Assembly: GCA_025358255.1 (NCBI GenBank)
Contig: JANYKC010000004.1
Span: 1 to 64,000, forward strand
Length of the DNA: 64,000 nucleotides
Direction of reading: 5' to 3'
DNA from: Spirochaetaceae bacterium
GTDB taxonomy: Bacteria > Spirochaetota > Spirochaetia > Treponematales > Rectinemataceae
The notes under the pieces: generated by a model
Told to the model about the DNA's origin: nothing
What the model saw: the letters and a program-made list of their open reading frames with translations, nothing else
Database searches by the model: none
Shown: positions 9,136 to 18,518 of the stretch, piece by piece
Layout of the letters: every line of letters starts with the position of its first letter
How positions within the stretch are numbered: the stretch's first letter is position 1
Translations under genes and position numbers: made by a program

Positions 9136-12100
9136 GTGCGGACCCCATCTGCTACGGCACCGAACCGGATGCGATTCCTCGCGGCCTTTTTCGCCCTTGT
9201 GTTTTCGCCGTTTTCGATAGGCCTCTGCGCCCAGACAGGGATACCGGAAGACAAGGCTGCCTTCACGGTCATTTCCCTGAAAGAAGGCCTCGTCAACTCC
9301 TCGGTATCGGGGATCGTGCAGGACTCGAAAGGCTTCATCTGGCTGGCGACCCAGGGCGGACTTTGCCGCTATGACGGCCAGGGATTCAAGTCCTATGAGA
9401 ACCAGCCTTTCGACGAGAACAGCATTTCCGGCGACTTGATCCAGACCATGTTCCGCGACCCGGATGACATGCTCTGGATCGGCACCTACAGCGGGCTGAA
9501 CCGCTTGGACCTGTCCACAGAACGCTTCCTCCGCTACCGCTATTCCGCCGACGACGCCGCCAGCCTCTCGAACGATCTTGTGATCGCGATTGGCCGCGAC
9601 GCACGCGGAGCTCTCTGGGTGGGGACCCTCAATGGCCTCAATCGCCTCGATGAGGCGACCGGCCGCTTCACCCGCTATTTCCATGACGACAAGGACCCAT
9701 ATTCCCTGCCGGACAATACCGTCCGGTCCCTGTTCCGGGATTCAAAGGGCCGCTTCTGGATCGGCACAACAGGCGGAGGCTTCGCGCGCTACGACTACGA
9801 CAGGGACCGATTCGAGAACTGCACGGCGGTCCAGGTCGAGGGCAAGGCCGCGGCCACCGAAGGCATGGGCAAGATACCGCCCTCGGCCTCGCTCCAGTCG
9901 ATAGCCGAGGACAGCGAAGGCAGGCTCTGGCTTGGCGCCTGGGGCATCGGTCTCCTGCGGTATTCCCCCTCCGATGGAAGCTGGCGTACCTGGTCCCTTC
10001 CGGACAACCGGATCTACGTGGTCAACACCCAGGAAGCGGGCATCGTGCGCGTGGGCACCTGGGGAGGCGGCCTCCATATCCTGGACCCGGGCACAGGCGC
10101 CCTGGGGTCCTACCGCAATTCCAAGTCCTTGGGAGCCTTGCCGAACGACGTCGTCTATTCAATGCTCCAGGACAGCTCCGGGGAACTCTGGATAGGCACG
10201 AACGGCGGGGGCCTGGCGCGCCTTGACCGGACCAGGAAAAGCTTCACGGCCTACGTCTCCGAGCCGAACAAGCCGGACTCCCTGCCCTACGGCAAGATCA
10301 TCGCCTCCCTGGTGGATAGGCGCGGACAGCTCTGGGTCTCCGTGTACAGCAACGGCATCAGCCGCTACGACGCCTCCTCAGGCTCATGGCGCACCTTCCG
10401 CCATTCGGACAAGGACCCGAAAAGCCTGGGGGACGATACCTGCAATTGGCTCTATGAGGACCACGATGGGACCATGTGGGTCTGCACCAACGCGGGGCTT
10501 TCCCGCTTCAACCCCGCGACCTCCGACTTCACCACCGTGCGCCACCTCAAGGACAATCCCGACTCCCCCTCCTCCGACATCTTCTACAGCCTCATCGAGG
10601 ACAGGTCGGGCAACTTCTGGATCGGCACCTATACGACCGGCCTGGACTTCTGGGACAGGTCGACGGGCCATTGGCGGCATTACGCGTTCTCCCCGGACAA
10701 CCCGGATTCGATTTCCGACAACCTCGTCAACTCACTGGTGTTCGACACCGACGGACGGCTCTGGATAGGGACCAACAATGGCCTCAACCGCTTCGAGGAC
10801 GGGAAGTTCATCCGTTACTACTATTCGCCCGACAACAAGGCCGGCATATCGAACTCCTCGATCCTGCGGCTCATGGTGGATTCGAGGGGGACCCTCTGGG
10901 TGCCGACGAGGGGCGGTGGACTCAACCGCTACTATCCCAGGACGGACAGCTTCACGCATTACCTCAGGAAGGACGGACTGCCTGCCAATGTCGTCTATAC
11001 GGTGCTTGAGGACAAGAACGGGAACCTCTGGATAGTAACCCAGTCCGGCATCGCCCTTTATGACAGCCAAAGCGGGATCCTCAAGCACGTGGCCCTGTAC
11101 CGCGACCTGGAGAACGCCTCCTTCAACAACGGCTCCTCGAGGAGCGCGTCCGGGGACCTGTACTTCGGCTCCCTGGGAATGCTCGTGAAATTCGACCCCA
11201 ACCGCTACGACTTCAACACCCATGTCCCCCCGGTCTACATCACCTCCTTCCTCGCGGCCAACCAGCCCAAGATCGCATCCCCCGTCACGAAGGCCCCGTC
11301 GATCCCCCTCAATCTTGCCAATTGGCAGAATTCGATCGAGGTGCGGTTCGCTGCCCTCGATTTCAGGAACCCGGAGGCCAACCAGTTTTCCTTCAAGCTC
11401 GAGGGCTTCGACAAGGACTGGACCTTCTCGGGATCGCGCAACTTCGCGACCTACACGAACCTCCCCGGGGGGCGCTACGTGTTCCGCGTCCGCGCGGCAA
11501 ACAACGACGGCCTATGGAACAGCACGGGCGCCTCGATCCCCTTCTCCGTGCAGGCCTCGCCCTTCGCGAGCCCCCTCGCCTTCGCGCTCTACCTCCTGGG
11601 CCTCCTCTTCGCCGGCTACTCCGTCGCGAAGATCCGGGCGAACCGGGTCCTGGCCCTCAAGGTGAAGGCGCTGACAGAGGCCGACGACGCCCTCAAGGCC
11701 GAGGGCCAGAGGTCGGAAAAGCTCGCGGAGGAGGCCAAGAGGGCCAACGACGCCAAGAGCGAATTCATCGCGACGATCAGCCATGAGATCAGGACTCCCC
11801 TCAACGGCGTGCTCGGCATGACCGAACTCCTGTCCAGGACCAGGCTCGACCCGAGCCAGGCCGAGTATGTGGGCACGATCGAGCGCTCGGGGGAGACCCT
11901 CCTGGCGCTCATCAACGGCGTCCTCGATTTCTCCAAGCTGGAGGCGGCAAGGGTCACGCTCGAGACGATACCCTTCGACCTCGATGCCCTTGTCAGGAAA
12001 TCCATGGCCTCGTTCGCCCATCCAGCCTCCAAGAAAGGCCTGGGGCTCGAGGCGACGGTCGCCGAAGGCCTTTCCGGCTGCTACTACGGCGATCCCCTGC

Positions 12101-13299
12101 GGCTCGGCCAGGTCCTCGCGAACCTCCTCTCCAACGCGATCAAGTTCACCCATCAGGGGCAGGTCATGTTGGGGGTCGAGCGCGTCGAAGGATCGGCGGC
12201 GATCGGGGAAAGCGTCCAGCTGCGCTTCTCCGTGAAGGATACGGGGATCGGCATCAAGGAAGAGAGCCTCGCGGACCTCTTCATGCCCTTCAGCCAGGCC
12301 GACCAATCGACGACGCGCCGTTTCGGCGGCACTGGCCTAGGGCTTTCCATATCCAAGCGCTATATCGAGCTCATGGGCGGGACCCTCGGCGTCGAAAGCG
12401 TCTTCGGAAAAGGCTCGGTTTTCTCCTTCGTCATCGCCTTGGCGGTCGCGCCCGCCGAGTCGCTGAAGGACAACGACTACAGCCCATCACGTATCGCCGA
12501 TGGGCTCTCGATCCTGGTCGTCGACGACGACGACGTGAACCGCCTTGTGGCCGTGCATCTCCTCGAGGAGATGGGCGCGAGGCCCGTCGAAGCCGAGTCA
12601 GGGCATGCGGCCATCGCCGAGCTGGGAAGGCGGCATTTCGACCTTGTCCTTCTCGATTGCCTGATGCCCGGCATGGATGGCTTCGAGACCGCGCGACGCC
12701 TCCGCGACCCCGCCTCCGGCGCCCGGAACCCCCACCTGCCGATCGTGGCCCTCACCGCGAAGGTCCAGGAGGAGGACAGGATACGCTGCCTCGAAGCTGG
12801 CATGAACGGCTTCGTCGCCAAGCCCCTTTCCTTCCGCGGACTGGAAAAAATGCTCGCGGGCATCTTCCCGTCACGGGGCGGCGGCCCTGCCCTCCAGGCT
12901 CCCCGCGCCGGCCTCCAGGAGCTGGGGGGAATGGTCTTCGACGAGAAGGATTTCGCTTCCCGGTACGCGGGAGCGCCTGAACTGGGAACGGAGATCCTCG
13001 GACTCTACCTAGCCCAGGCCCGGCCCCTCCTTGAGGAGTCACGAGCGTCCTTCGATGGAGGCGTCCTGGCCGAGGCGGCCGACATGGCCCACCGTCTCAA
13101 GGGAAGCTCCGGCGCCATCGGTGCCGAACGCGTGGCGCGCCTTGCGGGGATGGTCGAGATCTCGTGCAGGGAAGGCGGCCGGATCGAAGGCGGCCTGGCC
13201 GAATCGGGGCGGGAATCCATCGCAGGGCTCTACGCGGCCCTGGATTCGGAGCTCAACGCCCTTGAGGAGACCTTGGTGGGCTACGTCAAGCGGACGTGA
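9136..13299 (+). CDS. Hybrid sensor kinase with 14-repeat propeller, REC and HPt domains
   Basis: A 1387-residue one-protein phosphorelay. A signal peptide (FLAAFFALVFSPFSIGLCA) leads into about 14 'two-component regulator propeller' repeats of the type D-x-x-G-x-x-W-I-G-T-x-x-G-L, enough for two seven-bladed periplasmic propellers. Then come a Y_Y_Y immunoglobulin-like domain, a membrane helix (about 813-834), HisKA with His near residue 883 (ISHEIRTPLNG), HATPase (LLSNAIKF, DTGIGI, GTGLGLS), a receiver with Asp near 1173 (LLDCLMPGMDG) and a C-terminal HPt with His near 1319 (AHRLKGSSG). Architecture resembles Bacteroides glycan sensors but ends in HPt instead of a DNA-binding domain, so an outside regulator is needed. 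Start is GTG 9136 with GGAGG 5 nt upstream. The convergent neighbour is nagA. Confidence 0.9.
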   Translation: MRTPSATAPNRMRFLAAFFALVFSPFSIGLCAQTGIPEDKAAFTVISLKEGLVNSSVSGIVQDSKGFIWLATQGGLCRYDGQGFKSYENQPFDENSISGDLIQTMFRDPDDMLWIGTYSGLNRLDLSTERFLRYRYSADDAASLSNDLVIAIGRDARGALWVGTLNGLNRLDEATGRFTRYFHDDKDPYSLPDNTVRSLFRDSKGRFWIGTTGGGFARYDYDRDRFENCTAVQVEGKAAATEGMGKIPPSASLQSIAEDSEGRLWLGAWGIGLLRYSPSDGSWRTWSLPDNRIYVVNTQEAGIVRVGTWGGGLHILDPGTGALGSYRNSKSLGALPNDVVYSMLQDSSGELWIGTNGGGLARLDRTRKSFTAYVSEPNKPDSLPYGKIIASLVDRRGQLWVSVYSNGISRYDASSGSWRTFRHSDKDPKSLGDDTCNWLYEDHDGTMWVCTNAGLSRFNPATSDFTTVRHLKDNPDSPSSDIFYSLIEDRSGNFWIGTYTTGLDFWDRSTGHWRHYAFSPDNPDSISDNLVNSLVFDTDGRLWIGTNNGLNRFEDGKFIRYYYSPDNKAGISNSSILRLMVDSRGTLWVPTRGGGLNRYYPRTDSFTHYLRKDGLPANVVYTVLEDKNGNLWIVTQSGIALYDSQSGILKHVALYRDLENASFNNGSSRSASGDLYFGSLGMLVKFDPNRYDFNTHVPPVYITSFLAANQPKIASPVTKAPSIPLNLANWQNSIEVRFAALDFRNPEANQFSFKLEGFDKDWTFSGSRNFATYTNLPGGRYVFRVRAANNDGLWNSTGASIPFSVQASPFASPLAFALYLLGLLFAGYSVAKIRANRVLALKVKALTEADDALKAEGQRSEKLAEEAKRANDAKSEFIATISHEIRTPLNGVLGMTELLSRTRLDPSQAEYVGTIERSGETLLALINGVLDFSKLEAARVTLETIPFDLDALVRKSMASFAHPASKKGLGLEATVAEGLSGCYYGDPLRLGQVLANLLSNAIKFTHQGQVMLGVERVEGSAAIGESVQLRFSVKDTGIGIKEESLADLFMPFSQADQSTTRRFGGTGLGLSISKRYIELMGGTLGVESVFGKGSVFSFVIALAVAPAESLKDNDYSPSRIADGLSILVVDDDDVNRLVAVHLLEEMGARPVEAESGHAAIAELGRRHFDLVLLDCLMPGMDGFETARRLRDPASGARNPHLPIVALTAKVQEEDRIRCLEAGMNGFVAKPLSFRGLEKMLAGIFPSRGGGPALQAPRAGLQELGGMVFDEKDFASRYAGAPELGTEILGLYLAQARPLLEESRASFDGGVLAEAADMAHRLKGSSGAIGAERVARLAGMVEISCREGGRIEGGLAESGRESIAGLYAALDSELNALEETLVGYVKRT

Positions 13300-13345
13300 T
13301 AGAAAGCGCCGCAAGCCCCTTGCCGGGGCCGTCGAGCACCGCCGG

Positions 13346-14509
13346 TCACAGGACTTCGCGCACCGATTCGAAATCACCTTCCCAGACGACGAGCCTCGCC
13401 TCGAGGCCCTCGCCGATCACGCCCCGCCTGTCGTCGATGCCGAGGAAGCGCGCGGGCACGCGAGTGAGCGCGCCGACCGAGACCGGGACCGAGGCGCCAA
13501 TCTCCCTCAGCCAGTTGCGGAGGATGTCGGGGGCGAGCCTGTTCGAGCCCATGAGGACCCCAGAGTCCGCATAACGCACGCCGTCTGCGCCGGAGACGAT
13601 TTTCCGGCCAAGGTAGGAGTACTCGCCCGGCGGGAGGCCCGCGGCCACGCAGGCGTCCGAAATGAGCATGAGCCTCCCGGGATCCAGGGTGCGCGCCGAT
13701 GCCCTGAGCGCCGAGGAATTCACGTGGACGCCGTCGGCGTTGAGTTCGACGAAGGGGCCGTCATGGATGAAGGGCAACATCGCCAGGCCTTCCTCCCCCT
13801 GCCTGTGGGAAAACGGCGACATGGCATTGAAAAGGTGGGTGATGCCGAATTTCCCCTCGGGAAGGGTTATGCGATCCAGGGAGCAGTCCGAATGGCCCAT
13901 GCAGGGGATGATGCCCGCGGCCCGCATCGCGTCCAGGACCGCGCCGACGCCGGGAAGCTCCGGCGCGTAGGCCATGAGCCGGACTTTCCCGCGCCCGAGG
14001 GCGATGAGTCGGGAAAGCGTGGACTTGTCGGGATCGCATATCGCGTCAAGGGGGATCCCGCCCCTGCGGGAAGGCGCGATGAAGGGCCCCTCCAGGTAGA
14101 TGCCGGGGACGTCCGCCTCGTCGAACCCGGCGGCGACGATGGCGGCCGAGAGCGCATTGAGTTCCGCGTCCCGGGCCACGAGGGTCGGGACGAAGGTCGT
14201 GACGCCATGCGCCAGGAGGAAGCCCCGCGCGGCGACCAGCGAGGCGACGGCCGAGGCAGGATCGCCGCCTGGCCCCTGGCCCAGGTCATCGAAGCCCACG
14301 CCACCCGCGCCATGGATGTGGAGCTCGATGAGGCCGGGCGTCACATAGGCACCTCTGGCGTCATATCGCGGAAGGTCAGGGGAAAAGGAGAATCCCTGCT
14401 CAATGACGCGCTGGATGCGCCCACGACGGACGAGAAGGGCGCCGTTCTTGAGCACCTCATGGGGTAGGACCAGTCGGCCATTGACGAGGAGATAGTCCGC
14501 CATATTCAT
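13346..14509 (-). CDS. nagA: N-acetylglucosamine-6-phosphate deacetylase
   Basis: A 387-residue amidohydrolase-superfamily enzyme of the NagA family, removing acetate from GlcNAc-6-P. Visible motifs are PGLIELHIHGAGG near residue 58, the metal-binding Glu in YLEGPF near 130, GHSD near 196, THLFNAMSPF near 217 and the catalytic Asp in LISDACVAAG near 274. Length is typical. ATG 14509 was chosen with AAGGA 11 nt upstream; ATG 14503 or 14521 are possible. It lies apart from the lyase/epimerase and ROK kinase genes, but together these form most of an amino-sugar route; no nagB was seen in the window. Confidence 0.9.
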   Translation of the reverse strand: MNMADYLLVNGRLVLPHEVLKNGALLVRRGRIQRVIEQGFSFSPDLPRYDARGAYVTPGLIELHIHGAGGVGFDDLGQGPGGDPASAVASLVAARGFLLAHGVTTFVPTLVARDAELNALSAAIVAAGFDEADVPGIYLEGPFIAPSRRGGIPLDAICDPDKSTLSRLIALGRGKVRLMAYAPELPGVGAVLDAMRAAGIIPCMGHSDCSLDRITLPEGKFGITHLFNAMSPFSHRQGEEGLAMLPFIHDGPFVELNADGVHVNSSALRASARTLDPGRLMLISDACVAAGLPPGEYSYLGRKIVSGADGVRYADSGVLMGSNRLAPDILRNWLREIGASVPVSVGALTRVPARFLGIDDRRGVIGEGLEARLVVWEGDFESVREVL

Positions 14510-14604
14510 TCCGGGTTGCATCCTTGGGGACGAGGCTACCCCCCTGCCCCATGAAGGGTCAAGCCTGTCACCGGTTTCCCTTCCCCAGGCTCCCGCGCCT
14601 TCGC

Positions 14605-14610
14605 TATACT
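14605..14610 (+). promoter_or_regulatory. TATACT -10 box 7 nt before ATG (leaderless candidate)
   Basis: TATACT lies 7 nt before the ATG at 14618, so transcription would start at or next to the start codon. No Shine-Dalgarno sequence lies between (GGACGCC). The -35 region is weak (TTCCCC-like). Confidence 0.4.
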
Positions 14611-14617
14611 GGACGCC

Positions 14618-15934
14618 ATGGATCACGACGTCATCATCATCGGAGCCGGCCCCGCAGGCCTCTTCGCCTCCATCGGCGCGGCGGAGCAAGGCGCCACCGT
14701 CCTCCTTGTCGAGCGCATGCCCAGCCCCGCCCGCAAGCTCCTGGCCTCGGGGGGGGGACAGTGCAACCTGACCCATGCCGGGGCCATGGACGACTTCCTC
14801 GGGCACTACGGCAGCGAAAAAGGAGGCGTGGCGGCGGGACGCTTCCTTAAGCCCAGCCTCTACGCCTTTGGCCGCGCTGCCCTAGGATCCTTTTGCGCGG
14901 AGCGCGGGCTTGCCCTGGAGACCACGTATGAAGGAAAGGTCTTCCCGGCCACGCGCCGCGCGCACGATCTCCTCGATCTCCTCGTGAAGGAGGCGAAACG
15001 CCTCGGGGTGACGATCGGGACGGGCAGGCGAGCCCTTTCCGCGCAGAGGGACGGCGAGGGATTCCGCATCGGTTTCGAGGCAGGCGCCTCCGAGGCCTGC
15101 CGCAGCCTGGTTATCGCCACCGGCGGAAAATCCTATGCTTCGACGGGATCAAGCGGCGATGGCTGGCTCATCGCGGCCGGCCTCGGACACCGCATCGTCG
15201 AGCCGGCGCCTGCCCTCGCGCCCGTCATCGTCGCCGGCGGCACGCTCGCCGGCGGCACGTGCCCGCCCTTCGCTCCCTTCGCCGCCTGCTCGGGGAATGC
15301 GATACGCGACACCGCCATCGCGGTCTACCGCAAGGGACGAAAAGTGGCGGCGGGAAGGGGCGACGTCCTTATAACCCACAGGGGACTTTCGGGTCCCGGC
15401 ATCCTCGACCTTTCGCGCGGCATGAGGCAAGGAGACGAGCTCCGCGTGGCCCTGGCTCCCGGGATGGGCACGGTGGAGGAAGTCGGGCGGAAGCTCCTGG
15501 CCGAGATCGATGGCCATGGAGGCCGCGGCCTCTTCCGCCTCGTCCAGGCCTTCGGCCTGGTTGAAAGCGTGGCGCGCGCCCTCCTAGCCTCGCATTCGCT
15601 CCCGGCCGACATGAGATCCTCCCTCCTGACGCGGACTGGGCGGCAACTCCTCGCCTCCAGCCTCGCCGAGGGCGGGGACGCGGGCCATCCCTTCCGGATC
15701 GCCTCCCTGGGCTCATGGGACGAGGCGATGGTGAGCGCGGGCGGCGTGGCCCTCGAGGAGGTGGACCCGAAGACCATGCAGAGCCGTCTTGTGCCCGGGC
15801 TTTGCCTCGCCGGCGAAGTGCTGGACATTGACGGGGATACGGGCGGCTACAACATCCAGGCGGCGATCTCGACAGGGCGCCTTGCCGGCGCATGCGCCGC
15901 GACGCGTTTACAGGAGAGGACAGCCCGTCTATAG
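14618..15934 (+). CDS. FAD-dependent oxidoreductase, HI0933/BaiN family
   Basis: A 438-residue flavoprotein of the HI0933/YhiN/BaiN family. The N-terminal dinucleotide fold IIIGAGPAGLFASIGAAE is followed by the family block RKLLASGGGQCNLTH near residue 38. The FAD-contacting IATGGKSYASTGSSGDG lies near 168, and the C-terminal block GLCLAGEVLDIDGDTGGYNIQAA near 398. One member reduces bile-acid intermediates, but most have unknown substrates, so function beyond a flavin-linked redox step is not claimed. Its 3' end contains the promoter of the ior operon. Confidence 0.85.
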   Translation: MDHDVIIIGAGPAGLFASIGAAEQGATVLLVERMPSPARKLLASGGGQCNLTHAGAMDDFLGHYGSEKGGVAAGRFLKPSLYAFGRAALGSFCAERGLALETTYEGKVFPATRRAHDLLDLLVKEAKRLGVTIGTGRRALSAQRDGEGFRIGFEAGASEACRSLVIATGGKSYASTGSSGDGWLIAAGLGHRIVEPAPALAPVIVAGGTLAGGTCPPFAPFAACSGNAIRDTAIAVYRKGRKVAAGRGDVLITHRGLSGPGILDLSRGMRQGDELRVALAPGMGTVEEVGRKLLAEIDGHGGRGLFRLVQAFGLVESVARALLASHSLPADMRSSLLTRTGRQLLASSLAEGGDAGHPFRIASLGSWDEAMVSAGGVALEEVDPKTMQSRLVPGLCLAGEVLDIDGDTGGYNIQAAISTGRLAGACAATRLQERTARL

Positions 15935-15935
15935 T
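15907..15935 (+). promoter_or_regulatory. Sigma-70-type promoter for iorAB
   Basis: TTTACA (15907-15912), 17-bp spacer, TATAGT (15930-15935), overlapping the end of the upstream flavoprotein gene and 26 bp before the iorA ATG, which has its own GAGGAGG. Confidence 0.6.
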
Positions 15936-15961
15936 CGAGACAACGCAAGCGAGGAGGCGGC

Positions 15962-17926
15962 ATGAAACGTTTGGGTGACATGCTCCTGGAACCGGGGGCA
16001 TTTTCTGAGATCGCCATAGGCAATGCCGCCCTTGTGCGGGCGATGGTCGAATCGGGGGTGGAGATCGTCACCTCCTACCCCGGCTCGCCGACACCCGAGA
16101 TCGCCGAGGCCATCAGGTCCATCCCCGCAGAAAGGCGTCCCTTCCGCTTCGAGTTCTCCACGAACGAGAAAGTCGCCACGGAGGTCGCATTTGGCGCCGC
16201 CCTGGACGGCAGGACCTCCGTCGTGTTCTTCAAGAGCGTCGGCCTCAACGTCGCCGCGGACAGCTTCGTCCAACTGCCCCTCATGGACATCGCGGGCGGC
16301 ATGGTCATCATCCTGGGCGATGACCCCGGAGCGAACTCGAGCCAGAACGAGCAGGACAACCGCCATTACGCGCTCATGTCCTACATGCCCCTCCTGGAGC
16401 CCGCCAGCGCGCAAGAGGCCTACGAAACGCTCAAGGTGGCCATAAGGACTGCCCGCGCCCACCGCACGGCCGTCATCCTGCGCCTCACGACCCATGTCTG
16501 CCACATGAAGGGGCTCATCTCCTTCGCCGCGCTGGACAAGCAAGCATTGGCTGGATCGCATAACTCTGGAGGCGGATTCCTGCCTGTGGCCTCGGAGTGC
16601 ATCCCGATAGCCGCGGCGGTCTTCCCCATGAAACGCCGGGCGCTGGAGCGGCTCGCGGAACTCCGGCTCGAGGCGGACGCGAGCGCGCTCAACAGCCTCA
16701 TGCCAGGGGCCGCCGCGCGCGGGCCAGGCCGGATCCAGGCCCAGGGGGGCAGCCCTGCCCCGCGCCGCGGCATCATCGTCGCAGGGCTCCCATGGCTTTC
16801 CCTCCGGGACGCCATGGAGGCCTCAGCGGCGGAGGGCCGCCCCGATGTCCTCAAGCTCGGCTGGATCCATCCCCTTCCGACAGGCCTCATCGCCCGCTTC
16901 CTGGCCGACCATGACGAGGTGAAGATCCTCGAGGAGCTGGATCCCGTGATCGAGACCCAGGTGAAGGCCCTTGCCTTCGACGCAGGGCTCCATACGAGGA
17001 TCCTCGGCAAGGCCGGCATCGAAGAGGAGCTGGGCGAGCATACGCCCACCAAGGTGGCCGCCATCATGTCGGATGCCTGGCCCGACCTCTTCCCGATGCC
17101 CGCCGCCCGTCCGGCCCTCCCGGGGAGGATGGCGCCATCGAGGCCCGCCCAGCTCTGCCCCGGCTGTGGACATCGCTCCGCCTTCTTCGCCGTGAAGGCC
17201 GCCCTTGGCAAGGACGACATAACGGTCGCCGACATAGGCTGCCACACCTTGGGCCACCTCCCTCCCTTGAGGATGGGAAGGGTCCTCCTCTCGATGGGCC
17301 ATGCCGTATCGACGGCGTCGGGACTGGCCCTTTCGGGTCGGGACCTCCCCGGCGGGCGGAAGCGCAGGATCGCCTTCTTCATGGGCGATTCGACCTTCTT
17401 CCACGCCGCACTCCCGGGAATCGTGAACGCGGTCTACAACAGCCACGACGTCCTCATGATCCTCATGGAAAACGGCACCACCGCCATGACGGGCCACCAG
17501 GACCACCCCGCCGCGGGAAGGAACTTCAACGGCCCCGCGGCCGCCATCCCCGTCCGCAAGGCCCTCGAAGGCCTGGGTGTGGACAACATCCGCGAGGTCG
17601 ACGCCTACAAGCAAGACGAACTGGCCGCCGCCGTACGTTCCGCCCTGGACGAGACCGGCTTCCGCGTCGTGATCGCCAAGCATCCGTGCATGCTCAAGTT
17701 CACGAAGGCGGCGCGCAGGAGACCTGGATTCAAGCCCCGGCATGTGACGATCGACCAGGCCGCCTGCACCAAGGCCCATGCCTGCGTCTCGCTGTTCGGC
17801 TGCCCGAGTTTCCAGGTCGTGAAGGATGGCAGGGTGTCCGTCGAACGGGAGCTCTGCATAGGCGACGGATCCTGCAAGCAGACCTGTCCCTCGGGCGCGA
17901 TCATCGACGGCGAGGGAGGGTTCTAG
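15962..17926 (+). CDS. iorA: Indolepyruvate:ferredoxin oxidoreductase, alpha subunit
   Basis: A 654-residue TPP enzyme that oxidatively decarboxylates aryl-pyruvates from aromatic amino acids to acyl-CoA, reducing ferredoxin. The PYR-type N-terminal domain shows TSYPGSPTPEI and EKVATEVAFGAAL. The TPP-binding C-terminal part shows LCPGCGHRSAFFAVK near residue 398 and GDSTFFHAALPGIVNAV near 476. The two C-terminal iron-sulphur segments are unusual: CTKAHAC...GCP and CIGDGSCKQTCP each lack the second of the four standard cysteines (Ala and Asp instead), so the clusters may be [3Fe-4S] or one may be lost. Start ATG 15962 has GAGGAGG. iorB follows 2 bp after its stop. Confidence 0.9.
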   Translation: MKRLGDMLLEPGAFSEIAIGNAALVRAMVESGVEIVTSYPGSPTPEIAEAIRSIPAERRPFRFEFSTNEKVATEVAFGAALDGRTSVVFFKSVGLNVAADSFVQLPLMDIAGGMVIILGDDPGANSSQNEQDNRHYALMSYMPLLEPASAQEAYETLKVAIRTARAHRTAVILRLTTHVCHMKGLISFAALDKQALAGSHNSGGGFLPVASECIPIAAAVFPMKRRALERLAELRLEADASALNSLMPGAAARGPGRIQAQGGSPAPRRGIIVAGLPWLSLRDAMEASAAEGRPDVLKLGWIHPLPTGLIARFLADHDEVKILEELDPVIETQVKALAFDAGLHTRILGKAGIEEELGEHTPTKVAAIMSDAWPDLFPMPAARPALPGRMAPSRPAQLCPGCGHRSAFFAVKAALGKDDITVADIGCHTLGHLPPLRMGRVLLSMGHAVSTASGLALSGRDLPGGRKRRIAFFMGDSTFFHAALPGIVNAVYNSHDVLMILMENGTTAMTGHQDHPAAGRNFNGPAAAIPVRKALEGLGVDNIREVDAYKQDELAAAVRSALDETGFRVVIAKHPCMLKFTKAARRRPGFKPRHVTIDQAACTKAHACVSLFGCPSFQVVKDGRVSVERELCIGDGSCKQTCPSGAIIDGEGGF

Positions 17927-17928
17927 CC

Positions 17929-18504
17929 ATGGCGAGCGCGTTCAACATCTACATCACCGGCGTGGGCGGCCAGGGCATAGGCTTCCTGGCCGAGGCTATC
18001 GCGAGGGCCGCGGACAAGGCCGGCCTGGAAGTCCGCGGCTGCGACACCCATGGGCTGGCCCAAAGAGGCGGCGCCGTGGCGAGCTTCGTCCGTATCGGGG
18101 AAGGATGCCACTCGCCGCTCGTGCGCGAGGGAGACGCCCACCTCGTCATCGCCCTTGAACGCTGCGAGGCCCTTCGCGCCGCCCGTGACTGGCTCTCACC
18201 AAAGGGGAACCTCGTGTGGTACGACACGTCGTGGCAGCCCCTTCCCGTGCGCCTGGGCGAGGAGGCCCCCATCGAAGCGCCCGAGATCGAGGCCATCTGC
18301 GCCGCGCTTGGCGCCGGGCACGTCCGCGTCCCTGGCGGCAGCCTGGGCGATCCGCGGATGCAGAACTGCGCGACCCTCGGGGCCGTCGCGCGGGCCGGAC
18401 TCATCCCGGGGCTGGACATGGGCAATTATGAGGAAGCTTTGGCCGACCTCATGGAGGGCGCCGTCCTCGCGGAGAACCTGGCCCTCCTCCTGGGCGGCTG
18501 TTGA
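17929..18504 (+). CDS. iorB: Indolepyruvate:ferredoxin oxidoreductase, beta subunit
   Basis: A 191-residue gamma-type 2-oxoacid:acceptor oxidoreductase subunit, partner of IorA. The CoA/nucleotide-binding start ITGVGGQGIGFLAEAIA and the segment CDTHGLAQRGGAVASFVRIG are characteristic of IorB. It begins 2 bp after the iorA stop, indicating one transcript and equal synthesis. The stop overlaps the region just before the nitroreductase gene, whose Shine-Dalgarno sequence is immediately downstream. Confidence 0.9.
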   Translation: MASAFNIYITGVGGQGIGFLAEAIARAADKAGLEVRGCDTHGLAQRGGAVASFVRIGEGCHSPLVREGDAHLVIALERCEALRAARDWLSPKGNLVWYDTSWQPLPVRLGEEAPIEAPEIEAICAALGAGHVRVPGGSLGDPRMQNCATLGAVARAGLIPGLDMGNYEEALADLMEGAVLAENLALLLGGC

Positions 18505-18518
18505 GAAAGGAGGTCCCG

